DNA of 22,812 nucleotides from Candidatus Thorarchaeota archaeon. Lineage in GTDB: Archaea; Asgardarchaeota; Thorarchaeia; Thorarchaeales; Thorarchaeaceae. Position numbers and translations under genes: made by a program. The notes under the pieces are model-generated. The model was not told the DNA's origin. It saw only the letters and a list, made by a program, of their open reading frames with translations, and made no database searches. The stretch covers positions 1 through 22,812 of the forward strand of contig JAEORN010000040.1 of NCBI GenBank assembly GCA_016840825.1, given 5' to 3'. Every line of letters begins with the position of its first letter. Position 1 is the first letter of the stretch. Shown piece by piece: positions 9,258 to 17,249 of this stretch.

Positions 9258-10352
9258 ATGGTAGACCTGGATATTGAGATTGCCGGACTTAGATTTAGGA
9301 ATCCTGTTTTTACAGCAGCAGGACCTACATCTAGGGATGGGATGACCCTCCTAAATGCAGCAGCTGGTGGAGCAGGAGGACTGGTAGCAAAGACTGTAAG
9401 CGTAAACCCAGCAGAAGTACCTAAACCGAATATGGCAGCCTTGGAGAACACTAGAGTAGGGTCTCGAAGGGGTATGCTAAATGCTGAACTATGGAGTGAA
9501 CTTCCGCTAGAGCAATGGCTTGAAAGAGAGTATGCCATCGCATTGAGTTCCACACTTCCATTGATAGCTAGTCTCGGATATACTCCAGCAGAAGTTTCAG
9601 AGATTGCACCGAAAATAGAGAGAGCTGGAGTTCATGCACTTGAATTCTCAACACATTATGTAGGTGGGCATGTCGATATTGCCAAAGCAATTCGCGAATC
9701 TGTGGAGATACCGATATTTGCCAAGTTGAGCCCCAAGGTAGATGTTGCTTCTGTAGCAAAAGAAGTTGAACCATATGTTGACGGAATAGTTGCGATCAAT
9801 TCCTTCGGACCATGTTTAAGAATTAACATCGAAACTGGACAACCGATGCTTGGAAGTGATAATGGCTTTGGGTGGATGAGCGGTCCTGCGATAAAGCCAA
9901 TCGCTATGAAATGCGTTGCAGATATTGCAAAAGCTGTGAGTGTACCAGTTATTGCTGTAGGCGGTGTATCTTCTGGACGAGATGCGATTGAGTTCATGAT
10001 GGCAGGAGCATCCGCAGTAGAGGTCTGCACAGCATCAATATTAGAGGGGCAGACTGTCTACGGTCGAATTGCAGGAGAGATGGAAGACTGGCTTGAGCAG
10101 CATGGCCATGAATCAGTTGAAGACATCAAGGGAAGAGCGCTCAAACACTTGAAACCTGTTGAGCTTACAGAAGAACCAGTAGTGGATTTAGAAAAATGCA
10201 CAAAGTGTGGGCTCTGTCCTAAATCGTGTGTGTATGCTGCAATTACCGTGGATAAGAACAAGGACCTATTCTTCATAGATGAGGAAAAATGCCAAAGATG
10301 TGGAATGTGCATCTCGGTATGTCCATATCATGCATTGAGTATTGGAGATTAA
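9258..10352 (+). CDS. Dihydroorotate/dihydropyrimidine dehydrogenase-like flavoprotein with 2x[4Fe-4S] tail
   Basis: A 364-residue fusion of an FMN-binding TIM barrel (about 1-275) and a bacterial-type ferredoxin (about 305-360). Barrel features include the N-terminal LRFRNPVFTAAGP, GIVAINS near 176 and the phosphate-binding VIAVGGVSSGRDAIEFMMAGA (split about 231-251). The tail holds C314/317/320/324 and C345/348/351/355, two [4Fe-4S] clusters. This layout matches PreA-type dihydropyrimidine dehydrogenases and related archaeal proteins. The usual active-site stretch N-x-S-C-P-N is replaced by EFSTHYVGG at 129-137, so the normal catalytic Cys is missing and the substrate is uncertain. The start is ATG 9258, with aaggag about nine bases upstream. 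It lies 52 bases after AOR 1 and is likely co-transcribed, which suggests ferredoxin-linked redox chemistry. Confidence 0.85.
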   Translation: MVDLDIEIAGLRFRNPVFTAAGPTSRDGMTLLNAAAGGAGGLVAKTVSVNPAEVPKPNMAALENTRVGSRRGMLNAELWSELPLEQWLEREYAIALSSTLPLIASLGYTPAEVSEIAPKIERAGVHALEFSTHYVGGHVDIAKAIRESVEIPIFAKLSPKVDVASVAKEVEPYVDGIVAINSFGPCLRINIETGQPMLGSDNGFGWMSGPAIKPIAMKCVADIAKAVSVPVIAVGGVSSGRDAIEFMMAGASAVEVCTASILEGQTVYGRIAGEMEDWLEQHGHESVEDIKGRALKHLKPVELTEEPVVDLEKCTKCGLCPKSCVYAAITVDKNKDLFFIDEEKCQRCGMCISVCPYHALSIGD

Positions 10353-11542
10353 AGATACATCACATCATCGAGTCCAGTTGTAAGTCTTTCAGGCGTTCCT
10401 GAAGTTATGACATAATCATTCTCTATGCGTACACCACCGAATTGCTTCAGATAAACTCCTGGCTCAATAGCTACTACATGCCCTCCTTTGTAGATGGCTT
10501 CTCTTTCATACAAGCTTGGTTTTTCGTGAACAGCTAGTCCAATTCCATGTCCTAACCCATGTGTCATTCCTTCCTCTGCATTGGGATTCAATCTTGATGA
10601 GTCAAAACCATGCTTCTGAAGTGTCTTGTAACAAGCTAGGTTCACCTCATCTATTGTAGCTCCTTCCCTCATAGAGTCCATGACTTTGTCAGTAGCAGCA
10701 AGGACACCATCGAACATTTCTTTCACTTCTGTGTCTGGAGTTCCTTTGACGACTGTTCTAGTAACGTCTGCGACATACAGGTCCCTTTTCAATCGAGGAA
10801 AGACATCCATTATAATAGGCACCCTAGCTTTTAGAGGGTCATCAGGTTCCCCTAGGTAGTGCCAATCAAAACCTTTCATTCCAACGGCCACGATTGCATC
10901 CTCTGCAGATTCAGCTCCGTAATCCAATAGAAAATGATCCAAAGTCTTCTTTATTGTATCAACAGTAAGGACTTCACCATTCCACATTAGAATATCATTC
11001 GATCCAATATCTGCATCCTTGATCATCTCTATGACCTTTGAGATGGCTCCAATTGTTGCAGACCCTGCCTTCTTTATGAGCTCGATCTCTCGCTTTGATT
11101 TAGTGGCCCGTGCATCCATCAATAGATGAGGGACAGCCTTCACTTTGTATCCTAGTTCTTGAATTGCTATCAAGTGAGATGCAGGGATGTGCTCTGGTAC
11201 TCCGATAGTTGCACCTGAAAAGATGTTGTCCAGTAGCTCCTTGTATACCAACTCTGGATGATTTGTCGCCCTCTTGCCCTGGGCCATGAGAGATCTATAG
11301 AGTTCTGTTAGGTCATAAGTTTGCTTGACAAATCCTTGTTTCTCAACGCGGTCTAAGGTGTGAAAACCTGCACCGACGATGGTTTCCTCTCCATGATTAT
11401 GTATGGCAATGATATCATCAGGAGATCTAAATCCGGTTATCCAGAAGATATCTGGCACCTCAAATGCATTTCCAACTACTATAATCGAATCTACTCCAGC
11501 TTCTTCCAGTAATCTATCCAAATCTTCTATCATATACCACAC
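10349..11542 (-). CDS. M24 family (Xaa-Pro dipeptidase-like) metallopeptidase
   Basis: A 397-residue two-domain protein: a creatinase-type N-terminal domain (about 1-145) and a pita-bread M24 domain (about 150-397). The dinuclear metal ligands are visible: D246 (IIMDVFPR), D259 (VADVTRT), H332 (GLGHGIG), E360 (AIEPGVYL) and E374 (VRIEND). Family members cleave Xaa-Pro dipeptides or act as aminopeptidase P, and some are creatinases, so the exact specificity is open. The protein is cytosolic. Two starts are plausible: GTG at 11542 with aggtg four bases upstream, or ATG at 11533, which gives MIEDLDRLLEEAG. The gene ends convergently with the flavoprotein gene and overlaps it by four bases. It follows the PfkB gene on the same strand after a 60-base gap. 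Confidence 0.9.
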   Translation of the reverse strand: MWYMIEDLDRLLEEAGVDSIIVVGNAFEVPDIFWITGFRSPDDIIAIHNHGEETIVGAGFHTLDRVEKQGFVKQTYDLTELYRSLMAQGKRATNHPELVYKELLDNIFSGATIGVPEHIPASHLIAIQELGYKVKAVPHLLMDARATKSKREIELIKKAGSATIGAISKVIEMIKDADIGSNDILMWNGEVLTVDTIKKTLDHFLLDYGAESAEDAIVAVGMKGFDWHYLGEPDDPLKARVPIIMDVFPRLKRDLYVADVTRTVVKGTPDTEVKEMFDGVLAATDKVMDSMREGATIDEVNLACYKTLQKHGFDSSRLNPNAEEGMTHGLGHGIGLAVHEKPSLYEREAIYKGGHVVAIEPGVYLKQFGGVRIENDYVITSGTPERLTTGLDDVMYL

Positions 11543-11602
11543 ATCGCACCTGATAGGAAGCTAGTCGACTAGAAAAGGGTTCCCAAAAATGCCATACTTG
11601 GC

Positions 11603-12487
11603 TCATAGGTATGAGCTCATTCGCTTCTCAACAAGATCACGTGTGGGTAAATCATAGGGTCCTACGGATTCCAGATTATACGAGGCACAAGTTGCTCCGA
11701 AAAGACCTGCACGTCTAACATCACCAGTGCGCATGTATTCAAGGAGAAATCCAATGATGTAGGTATCACCAGACCCTGTGGTATCAACCATTTTATCTGC
11801 TATGACCATTGGAATATCAATTTGGGCATTTCGAGTGTAGATTGTAGACCCTGCTTGGTCTTTGGTAATTATAACTATTCGAGGTCCAACTGTTTGCATC
11901 TTTGTGACAAGAGCTGTTTCAGTGCCTTTTCCCATTGTTAGCTCAAGTTCATCTATGTCACATTTGACGACATCAACATAACGAAGAACTTGCATAGCCT
12001 CACCCCATATCTTGGGAATTACTTTACCATCATCTACTGTCCTTGTGTACCCTTGTACGTCAAGAGACACTAAAGCACCATATTGTCGAGCAGCTTCGAT
12101 ACAGGAATAATGAACCTCGTAGAGTAACGGAGAGAAATGTATGATGTTTGCTTGGAGATGATTTGGGAGAAGATCTGAAGCGCGTATCTCTGGGGCGATA
12201 GCATCAACTCGTTGAGTCCTTCGTCCTTGAGCGTCGTATTCATTGACAAAGCGAGTAGAATTCTTACCAGCAGTTCTAAATCCGCTCATATCGAGATTGG
12301 AGGATTTCAGTACATTGATGTATTCCTGCTCAAAATTAGATCCTACTCTTGTAACTATTCCAGCTCCAAGAGCTCCAAGATGCGGAGCTATCATGGCATA
12401 TGCTGTTCCGCCACCCAAGGATTCCCTTTGATATTCAGGTGTGATTATCAGATCGCGACTTAGGTGACCTACAACAACTATCTCCAA
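11603..12487 (-). CDS. PfkB/ribokinase family sugar kinase
   Basis: A 294-residue kinase with the N-terminal PfkB glycine segment (LGGGTAYAMIAPHLGALG, 24-41) and the C-terminal signature DTTGSGDTYIIGFLLE (235-250), in which D241 is the catalytic base. The usual DTxGAGD reads DTTGSGD, an accepted variant. The family phosphorylates sugars, nucleosides or inositol with ATP, and the substrate is not evident here. The start is TTG at 12487: a very strong SD (aaggagg) lies seven bases upstream, and no ATG or GTG gives the family's first strand EIVVVGHLSRD. The gene is divergent from the moaD operon across 91 bases and is followed on the same strand by the M24 peptidase gene. Confidence 0.92.
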   Translation of the reverse strand: MEIVVVGHLSRDLIITPEYQRESLGGGTAYAMIAPHLGALGAGIVTRVGSNFEQEYINVLKSSNLDMSGFRTAGKNSTRFVNEYDAQGRRTQRVDAIAPEIRASDLLPNHLQANIIHFSPLLYEVHYSCIEAARQYGALVSLDVQGYTRTVDDGKVIPKIWGEAMQVLRYVDVVKCDIDELELTMGKGTETALVTKMQTVGPRIVIITKDQAGSTIYTRNAQIDIPMVIADKMVDTTGSGDTYIIGFLLEYMRTGDVRRAGLFGATCASYNLESVGPYDLPTRDLVEKRMSSYL

Positions 12488-12530
12488 CTGCTATCCTCCT
12501 TCATTTTCAATACCTACCATAGGCGTCATA

Positions 12531-12541
12531 AGCGTTAAAAT
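12531..12541 (+). promoter_or_regulatory. Candidate TATA box for the moaD-AOR 2 operon
   Basis: An A/T-rich box (gcgttaaaatc) lies about 40 bases before the moaD-like ATG, in the 91-base divergent region. That would give a short 5' leader of some 15-20 bases. It rests on position and composition only. Confidence 0.3.
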
Positions 12542-12578
12542 CTGTTGTATCCTTGCCTTAGAGGTGCTGTGATTCAGA

Positions 12579-12860
12579 ATGCCAATAGTAACTGTCAAGT
12601 TCTTCGCAACCGTACGAGAAATCACTGGGATTGGAAGGATAGAGATGGAAGCTGAGGATATCAAAGACCTTCTCATCCAACTTAGGAAGAAATATGGAAA
12701 ACCCTTTGAAGATACAGTTATTGATCCAGAAACTCAAGAACTGAAACGCTTCTTCTCTTGTATGGTCAATGGAAAACGAATCGAACTCCTTGATGGATAT
12801 GATACACAATTGGAGGAAGGTGACGCAGTTGCATTATTCCCACCTGTCGGAGGCGGGTAA
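12579..12860 (+). CDS. moaD: MoaD/ThiS-family sulfur carrier protein
   Basis: A 93-residue ubiquitin-fold protein ending in PPVGGG, the terminal Gly-Gly that is adenylated and thiocarboxylated. The N-terminal strand VTVKFFATVREITG and the late EEGDAVALFPPVGGG are typical of MoaD. It donates sulfur to make the dithiolene of molybdopterin, which is the tungstopterin precursor that AOR enzymes need, so its place at the head of an operon ending in an AOR gene makes sense. Archaeal relatives also act as SAMP protein modifiers, and that cannot be excluded. The start is ATG 12579, with gaggtg twelve bases upstream, a rather long spacing. The next gene starts two bases after its stop. Confidence 0.9.
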   Translation: MPIVTVKFFATVREITGIGRIEMEAEDIKDLLIQLRKKYGKPFEDTVIDPETQELKRFFSCMVNGKRIELLDGYDTQLEEGDAVALFPPVGGG

Positions 12861-12862
12861 TA

Positions 12863-14239
12863 GTGACCTCAGTCGACCTTGTGATAAAGAATGCAAGATT
12901 ACTGCTTGATTCGGGATTGGTCCATGGAGGGCTTGCAGTAAGTGGAGGGAAAATATGTGCTGTCGCTTCTAATGAGCACTTACCGATTGCTGAAGAAACG
13001 ATTGATGCCAAAGGTAACATTGTGATGCCCGGATTGATAGATGGTCACGCACACATCCATGATGATCTTATGGATGATCACGAGGATTTTACATCAGGGT
13101 CCCGTGCTGCCGCTGCAGGAGGTGTAACAACTATCGTTGATATGCCTCTCGTTTCTCAGATGGATTCAGAGGTTGCTTTAGAAACAAAAATCAAAGCTGG
13201 AAACGAGATGTCTCTCGTCGACTTTACATTTACCGGAGGCATGCTCAAAGAAAGCAACTACTTGATGATACAGAAGCTCCTCGAAAAGGGAGTTGGTGCA
13301 TTCAAAGCCTTCACTTGTGATCCCTTCTATGCTAATAGTGGAACGATTGTTAAAGCTTTGAGTGAGGTGTCTGAGAGAGGTGGAATGATTACAATCCATT
13401 CAGAAGACCAAGGGATTCTTGATGAATTTGCAAAAGATTTCGAAGGTGAGTGGGACGCTCCAATTAGTCATGCATTAAGTAGACCACCTCTTGCAGAGCA
13501 GCTAGCTGTCAGGCAGAATCTCGCAATAGCTGAGCAGACTGGTGGACATCTTCATATCGCGCATATCACGACGAAGAACGGGATTCTTGAGATTGAAAAA
13601 GGAAGATTGAGAGGCATCACTGTTACTACCGAGGTCTGTCCACATCATCTTATCTTCTATAGAGATGATATGAATCGACTCGGCACTAAAAGCAAACTCA
13701 ATCCCCCCCTGAGAACTAAGGAGGACCGAGGTGCATTATGGTCTGCTTTACTTAGAGGTTCCATAGAGATGGTTGTAAGTGACCATGCACCATGCCCGAT
13801 TGAGAAGAAAGAAGCAGGAGCAGAAGACATTAGAGAGGCCTGGGCAGGTGTTGATGGAATACAGATGATACTCCGAGTTCTTCTCTCGGAAGGCATCAAT
13901 AGAGGAAGAATCTCATATTCAAGACTCCTTCAAATCACATCATCGAACCCAGCGAAAATCTTCGGATTGTTTCCGAAAAAAGGAAGCCTTCAGATTGGAT
14001 CTGATGCGGATCTGGTAATCATAGATCCTTCCTTAGAGGAAAATATCAACTCAGAAATGATGTTCTCGAAGTGCAACTGGACATTATATGAAGGAATGAG
14101 ATTCACCGGAGCACCTATCATGACGTTTGTCAGAGGTAGAAAAGTCTTCGAACATGACAGGACAACAATAAAACCTGGACACGGACAATTCCAACCAATT
14201 GGACAGGCGAATGACTTTCGGAGAGAGTACAATGATTGA
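12863..14239 (+). CDS. Dihydroorotase/allantoinase/hydantoinase-like cyclic amidohydrolase
   Basis: A 458-residue binuclear amidohydrolase. Expected ligands are present: H62/H64 (DGHAHIHD), the carboxylated lysine K148 (GAFKAF), H179 (HSED), H234 (IAHIT) and the catalytic D307 (VVSDHAPC). The barrel hallmarks TTEVCPHHL and SKLNPPLR (near 277-284) are those of the dihydroorotase/allantoinase branch. It opens or closes cyclic amide rings. Lacking other pyr genes nearby, it could be a true PyrC or an allantoinase/hydantoinase. The start is GTG 12863, with ggagg nine bases upstream, two bases after the moaD stop. The next gene overlaps its end by eight bases. Its tight placement between moaD and the ferredoxin-AOR pair suggests that its product may feed AOR 2. 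Confidence 0.88.
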   Translation: MTSVDLVIKNARLLLDSGLVHGGLAVSGGKICAVASNEHLPIAEETIDAKGNIVMPGLIDGHAHIHDDLMDDHEDFTSGSRAAAAGGVTTIVDMPLVSQMDSEVALETKIKAGNEMSLVDFTFTGGMLKESNYLMIQKLLEKGVGAFKAFTCDPFYANSGTIVKALSEVSERGGMITIHSEDQGILDEFAKDFEGEWDAPISHALSRPPLAEQLAVRQNLAIAEQTGGHLHIAHITTKNGILEIEKGRLRGITVTTEVCPHHLIFYRDDMNRLGTKSKLNPPLRTKEDRGALWSALLRGSIEMVVSDHAPCPIEKKEAGAEDIREAWAGVDGIQMILRVLLSEGINRGRISYSRLLQITSSNPAKIFGLFPKKGSLQIGSDADLVIIDPSLEENINSEMMFSKCNWTLYEGMRFTGAPIMTFVRGRKVFEHDRTTIKPGHGQFQPIGQANDFRREYND

Positions 14240-14723
14240 ACACAAATTCGTCTTTGGAGATCCAGAGATATGCACTGGCTGCATGATCTGCGTAACGACT
14301 TGTAGTATGTTCTATTTCAAGGTCATCAGTCCTTCACAATCAAGGGTCAGGGTCTTGCGAGTGGAACCAGGTCTTGACTTTCCATTATTCTGTCAGAATT
14401 GTGAGGATGCACCATGTATGGATGCTTGTCCAGAGAATGCAATACGTAGATCGTCAAAGGGAATCGTGTTTGTACATACTAATGATTGTAAGGGACATGG
14501 GAATTGTGTTAGCGCATGTCCGTATAATGCCATCCGTATCAATCCAGATACGGGGAAGGCCATAAAGTGCATTCAATGTGGACAATGTGTGAAAAGATGT
14601 CCAGTAAATGCAATATGGGTAACAACTCGAGAGGGGTTGAAAGAGAAAGATACGGATGGTCGTCTTGCTAACATCTACGATGAGCACAAGGACATTCTAT
14701 ATGAGAGGGAGGAATCTACATGA
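14232..14723 (+). CDS. Four-cluster ferredoxin with one Cys-to-His ligand change, partner of AOR 2
   Basis: A 163-residue protein of the same layout as the ferredoxin at 6790, but with fifteen instead of sixteen ligand cysteines. Groups one, two and four are intact: C14/17/20/24, C54/57/62/66 and C113/116/119/123. In the third group the expected second cysteine is His89 (C86-K-G-H-G-N-C92-x3-C96; codon cat). The third cluster may therefore be His-ligated, three-iron, or at altered potential. The start is ATG 14232, with ggagag six bases upstream. Longer starts at 14199 or 14211 lie deep inside the upstream gene and lack an SD. The stop overlaps the AOR ATG (ATGA). It should shuttle electrons for AOR 2. 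Confidence 0.92.
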   Translation: MIEHKFVFGDPEICTGCMICVTTCSMFYFKVISPSQSRVRVLRVEPGLDFPLFCQNCEDAPCMDACPENAIRRSSKGIVFVHTNDCKGHGNCVSACPYNAIRINPDTGKAIKCIQCGQCVKRCPVNAIWVTTREGLKEKDTDGRLANIYDEHKDILYEREEST

Positions 14724-16606
14724 TTGCAGGAGTTGGTGGAGAGAATATCTGGGTAGACCTAACAAAAGGTAGGATAGAGAAGAAGCCAGTTGAGGAGGAA
14801 ATAGTCAGGAAGTATCTCCTAGGCGCAGGGTATCTCTCAAGGATTCTATATGACATGATACCTCCGGGAACAGATCCATTTTCTCCAGAGAATGTTCTTG
14901 GCATTGCTACAGGATTACTTACCGCATCAATGTTTCCGCAATCATCACGACATGTCGTTGCAGCACTCTCACCGTTGACTGATGTCTGGGGTGAAAGTCA
15001 TGCAGCAGGATTCTGGGGAGCAGAGTTGAAGTTCGCTGGTTATGATGCCATCATTTTCACAGGTGCATCAAAGGATCCTGTATATCTAAATATCAAAGAT
15101 GATGAAGTTGATTTACTCAGTGCGGATAAGATATGGGGAACAGATGTCTTTGAAACGGATGATTACCTAAGAGAGAAACATGGTCGAAAGGCAAGAACCA
15201 TAGCTATAGGACAAGCAGGTGAGAATCTAGTCAGATTTGCTGCAGTCATGAATGACAGAGACCGTGCGTCAGCCAGGTCTGGACTAGGAGCGGTCATGGG
15301 ATCAAAGAAGATCAAAGCGATCTCTGTTAGAGGCACAGGAAAGATAGAAGTCGCAAATCCTCCAAAGTACTTGAAAGAGATGGATGCCTTCCATCGAAGA
15401 ATGATAGATAATCCATTCACTCCTGAACGTGCACGATTTGGCACAACTAGTCTTGTTGAGCTCATGCAGCACATTGGAAGACTCCCATCCTATAATATGA
15501 GACAGGGTGTCTTCGATGGCTACAAGAAGATTGGAGGGGATGCGATAAATGAGAGCTATTTGGTTAAACCTCGAGCGGATTTCTGCTGTCTTCAACGGTG
15601 TGGAAGATATACAATGGTAAGAAAGGGACCCTACAAATATGTAGGAGGGTCTCCAGAGTTCGAAACTCAATCATCACTTGGATCCCGTTGTGGTAACGAT
15701 AATCTTGAGTCAGTCCTCTTTGGGCATCACTTGGCTAATCAATGGGGAATGGATACCATTTCATTGGGAGGAACTATTTCATGGGCTATGGAAGCTTGGG
15801 ACGAGGGAGCCATCACAAAAGAAGACACTGGAGGCCTCGATCTTAGCTGGGGCAACCACGAGTCGATTATCAAATTGATCAGGATGATCACCTTCAGAGA
15901 AGGTATAGGAGATATCCTTGCCGAAGGTAGCGCTCGAGCAGCTGAGAGGATAGGCAAGGGTTCTGAAGAATATGTTATGACAGTGAAGAAACAAGAGATC
16001 GCAGGTCAAGAACCCAGAGCACAGAAGTCAATGGGTCTAGCTGCAGTCACAGCAGCGAGAGGAGCTGATCATCTCTATGCATTCCCAGTTCTTGATGAAG
16101 TTGGCTTTGATGATGATATCAAAGAAAGATTTGGCGAGGAGTATCTACCTGAAATGGCTGACAGACTCAGTCCCAAGTATAAAGGACTCATGGTCGCTGA
16201 ATGTGAGAACTTCATGGTTATGATCGAAAGCGTTGGACTATGCAAATACGGCACTCAAATCCCTCCTGAGTTCTACTATGAAGATATAGCTAGAGCGTTA
16301 GAAATACACAATGGCATATCTCTTTCAGTAGAGAATCTCAGAGAGATTGGGGAGAGGATTGTGAATCTCAATCGTATGTTCAATGTACGTCTTGGGATAA
16401 GAAGGAAAGACGACCAGCTACCTCGAAGGCTAACTGACCACCCAGCACCTGTAGGACCCTCGAAGGGCCAAATTGTTGAGCTCAATGAGATGCTGAATGA
16501 CTATTACAATGAACGTGGATGGGATATCAATACTGGAATTCCCAAGAAAGAAACACTTGAACGTCTAGGATTAGCAAATGAAATCGCAGACCAGCCACAC
16601 AAATGA
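14720..16606 (+). CDS. aor: Aldehyde:ferredoxin oxidoreductase family protein with altered cluster motif (AOR 2)
   Basis: A 628-residue tungsten AOR-family protein, colinear with AOR 1. Motifs include LLGAGYLSRILYDMIPPG (33-50), GESHAAGFWGAELKFAGYDA (91-110), SGLGAVMGSKKIKA, GQEPRAQKSMGL (429-440), ARGADH and GLCKYG (C508). The three-cysteine cluster motif is unusual: the normal C-x2-C-x3-C reads D287-F-C289-C290-x3-C294, so Asp stands in the first Cys position and an extra Cys sits beside the second. The cluster may be Asp-ligated or use C289. This could also mark a distinct subfamily with an unknown substrate. The start is ATG 14720, overlapping the ferredoxin stop by four bases and preceded by gaggga/ggagg. 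It is the last gene of the moaD operon. Confidence 0.92.
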   Translation: MIAGVGGENIWVDLTKGRIEKKPVEEEIVRKYLLGAGYLSRILYDMIPPGTDPFSPENVLGIATGLLTASMFPQSSRHVVAALSPLTDVWGESHAAGFWGAELKFAGYDAIIFTGASKDPVYLNIKDDEVDLLSADKIWGTDVFETDDYLREKHGRKARTIAIGQAGENLVRFAAVMNDRDRASARSGLGAVMGSKKIKAISVRGTGKIEVANPPKYLKEMDAFHRRMIDNPFTPERARFGTTSLVELMQHIGRLPSYNMRQGVFDGYKKIGGDAINESYLVKPRADFCCLQRCGRYTMVRKGPYKYVGGSPEFETQSSLGSRCGNDNLESVLFGHHLANQWGMDTISLGGTISWAMEAWDEGAITKEDTGGLDLSWGNHESIIKLIRMITFREGIGDILAEGSARAAERIGKGSEEYVMTVKKQEIAGQEPRAQKSMGLAAVTAARGADHLYAFPVLDEVGFDDDIKERFGEEYLPEMADRLSPKYKGLMVAECENFMVMIESVGLCKYGTQIPPEFYYEDIARALEIHNGISLSVENLREIGERIVNLNRMFNVRLGIRRKDDQLPRRLTDHPAPVGPSKGQIVELNEMLNDYYNERGWDINTGIPKKETLERLGLANEIADQPHK

Positions 16607-16755
16607 CTAGCTAGTTGATGTACGTTCCTTCGATAGTTTTGGCGTTCGTTTCAGTTCTCTACAATCTTAGTAAGTATCATCAAGTTTCTAGCTTCTTCAC
16701 ATCTCCAGTCACATAGATTCCTTGGAGAGATTTGCCTCTTTCAATGAGGCTCATT

Positions 16756-16995
16756 CTAGTCGCAACTTGCACAAACGTTCGTAACTGTATCTTTCACACC
16801 ATCGACCTTTCTCAGGCTGTCCACAACAAAGGAACTTAGACTTTCAGGAGTCTTGAAGACACCTTTGATCAACAGGTCAAATGCTCCGTAGATAAGATAT
16901 GCCTCTTCAACCTCATCGAGTGCACGCACATTCTCAAGAACATCCCGTGCCTTCACAGATTCGACTTTAGCCATAATGAACGCCTTTATTGTCAT
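16756..16995 (-). CDS. Stand-alone Lrp/AsnC effector-binding (RAM) domain protein
   Basis: About 79 residues forming only the alpha-beta ligand-binding domain of Lrp/AsnC regulators, with no helix-turn-helix. Recognisable features are the first strand KAFIMAKVE, the central VEEAYLIYGAFDLLIKG (hinge and GxxD-like turn) and the final VDGVKDTVTNV strand. Such proteins oligomerise and bind amino acids or other small effectors, and in archaea they may pair with full-length regulators. ATG 16995 is preferred over GTG 17007 because aggtg lies nine bases before the ATG. The gene lies between AOR 2 (convergent) and the vhu operon (divergent). The upstream region contains the inverted repeat noted below. 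The C-terminus carries C-A-S-C-D, possibly redox- or metal-active. Confidence 0.85.
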   Translation of the reverse strand: MTIKAFIMAKVESVKARDVLENVRALDEVEEAYLIYGAFDLLIKGVFKTPESLSSFVVDSLRKVDGVKDTVTNVCASCD

Positions 16996-17063
16996 CCTTC
17001 TTATCACCTGATACCGAAAATGGTTCTATACCTCTCTTCAACACCCAACATAAAAAGGGTTCT

Positions 17064-17085
17064 TATTAGCATTCGCAAGCTAATA
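17064..17085. promoter_or_regulatory. 7-bp inverted repeat in the divergent region upstream of vhuD
   Basis: TATTAGC (17064-17070) and GCTAATA (17079-17085) are perfect reverse complements with an 8-base spacer. They sit between the Lrp-domain gene and the vhu operon, upstream of the TATA-like box near 17125-17136. The repeat could be an operator or a hairpin. Confidence 0.35.
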
Positions 17086-17124
17086 TCTTAAACGAGGTTT
17101 TCCCCAATATTTACTATTTCGCAC

Positions 17125-17136
17125 ATTATCTATATC
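17125..17136 (+). promoter_or_regulatory. Candidate TATA box for the vhu operon
   Basis: attatctatatc is the best TATA-like stretch before vhuD. Transcription starting about 25 bases later would give a leader of around 90 bases before the TTG at 17250. It rests on position only. Confidence 0.3.
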
Positions 17137-17249
17137 AAGATGTCCCTTTCGAGCTACTTGTAGTATAATCATGTTCCATTTCGTAATCGTGAACGTTAAT
17201 AGGGAATACGAAACTGTCGCAGGCATTACTGCAGGAGGTCCTACAGGAC

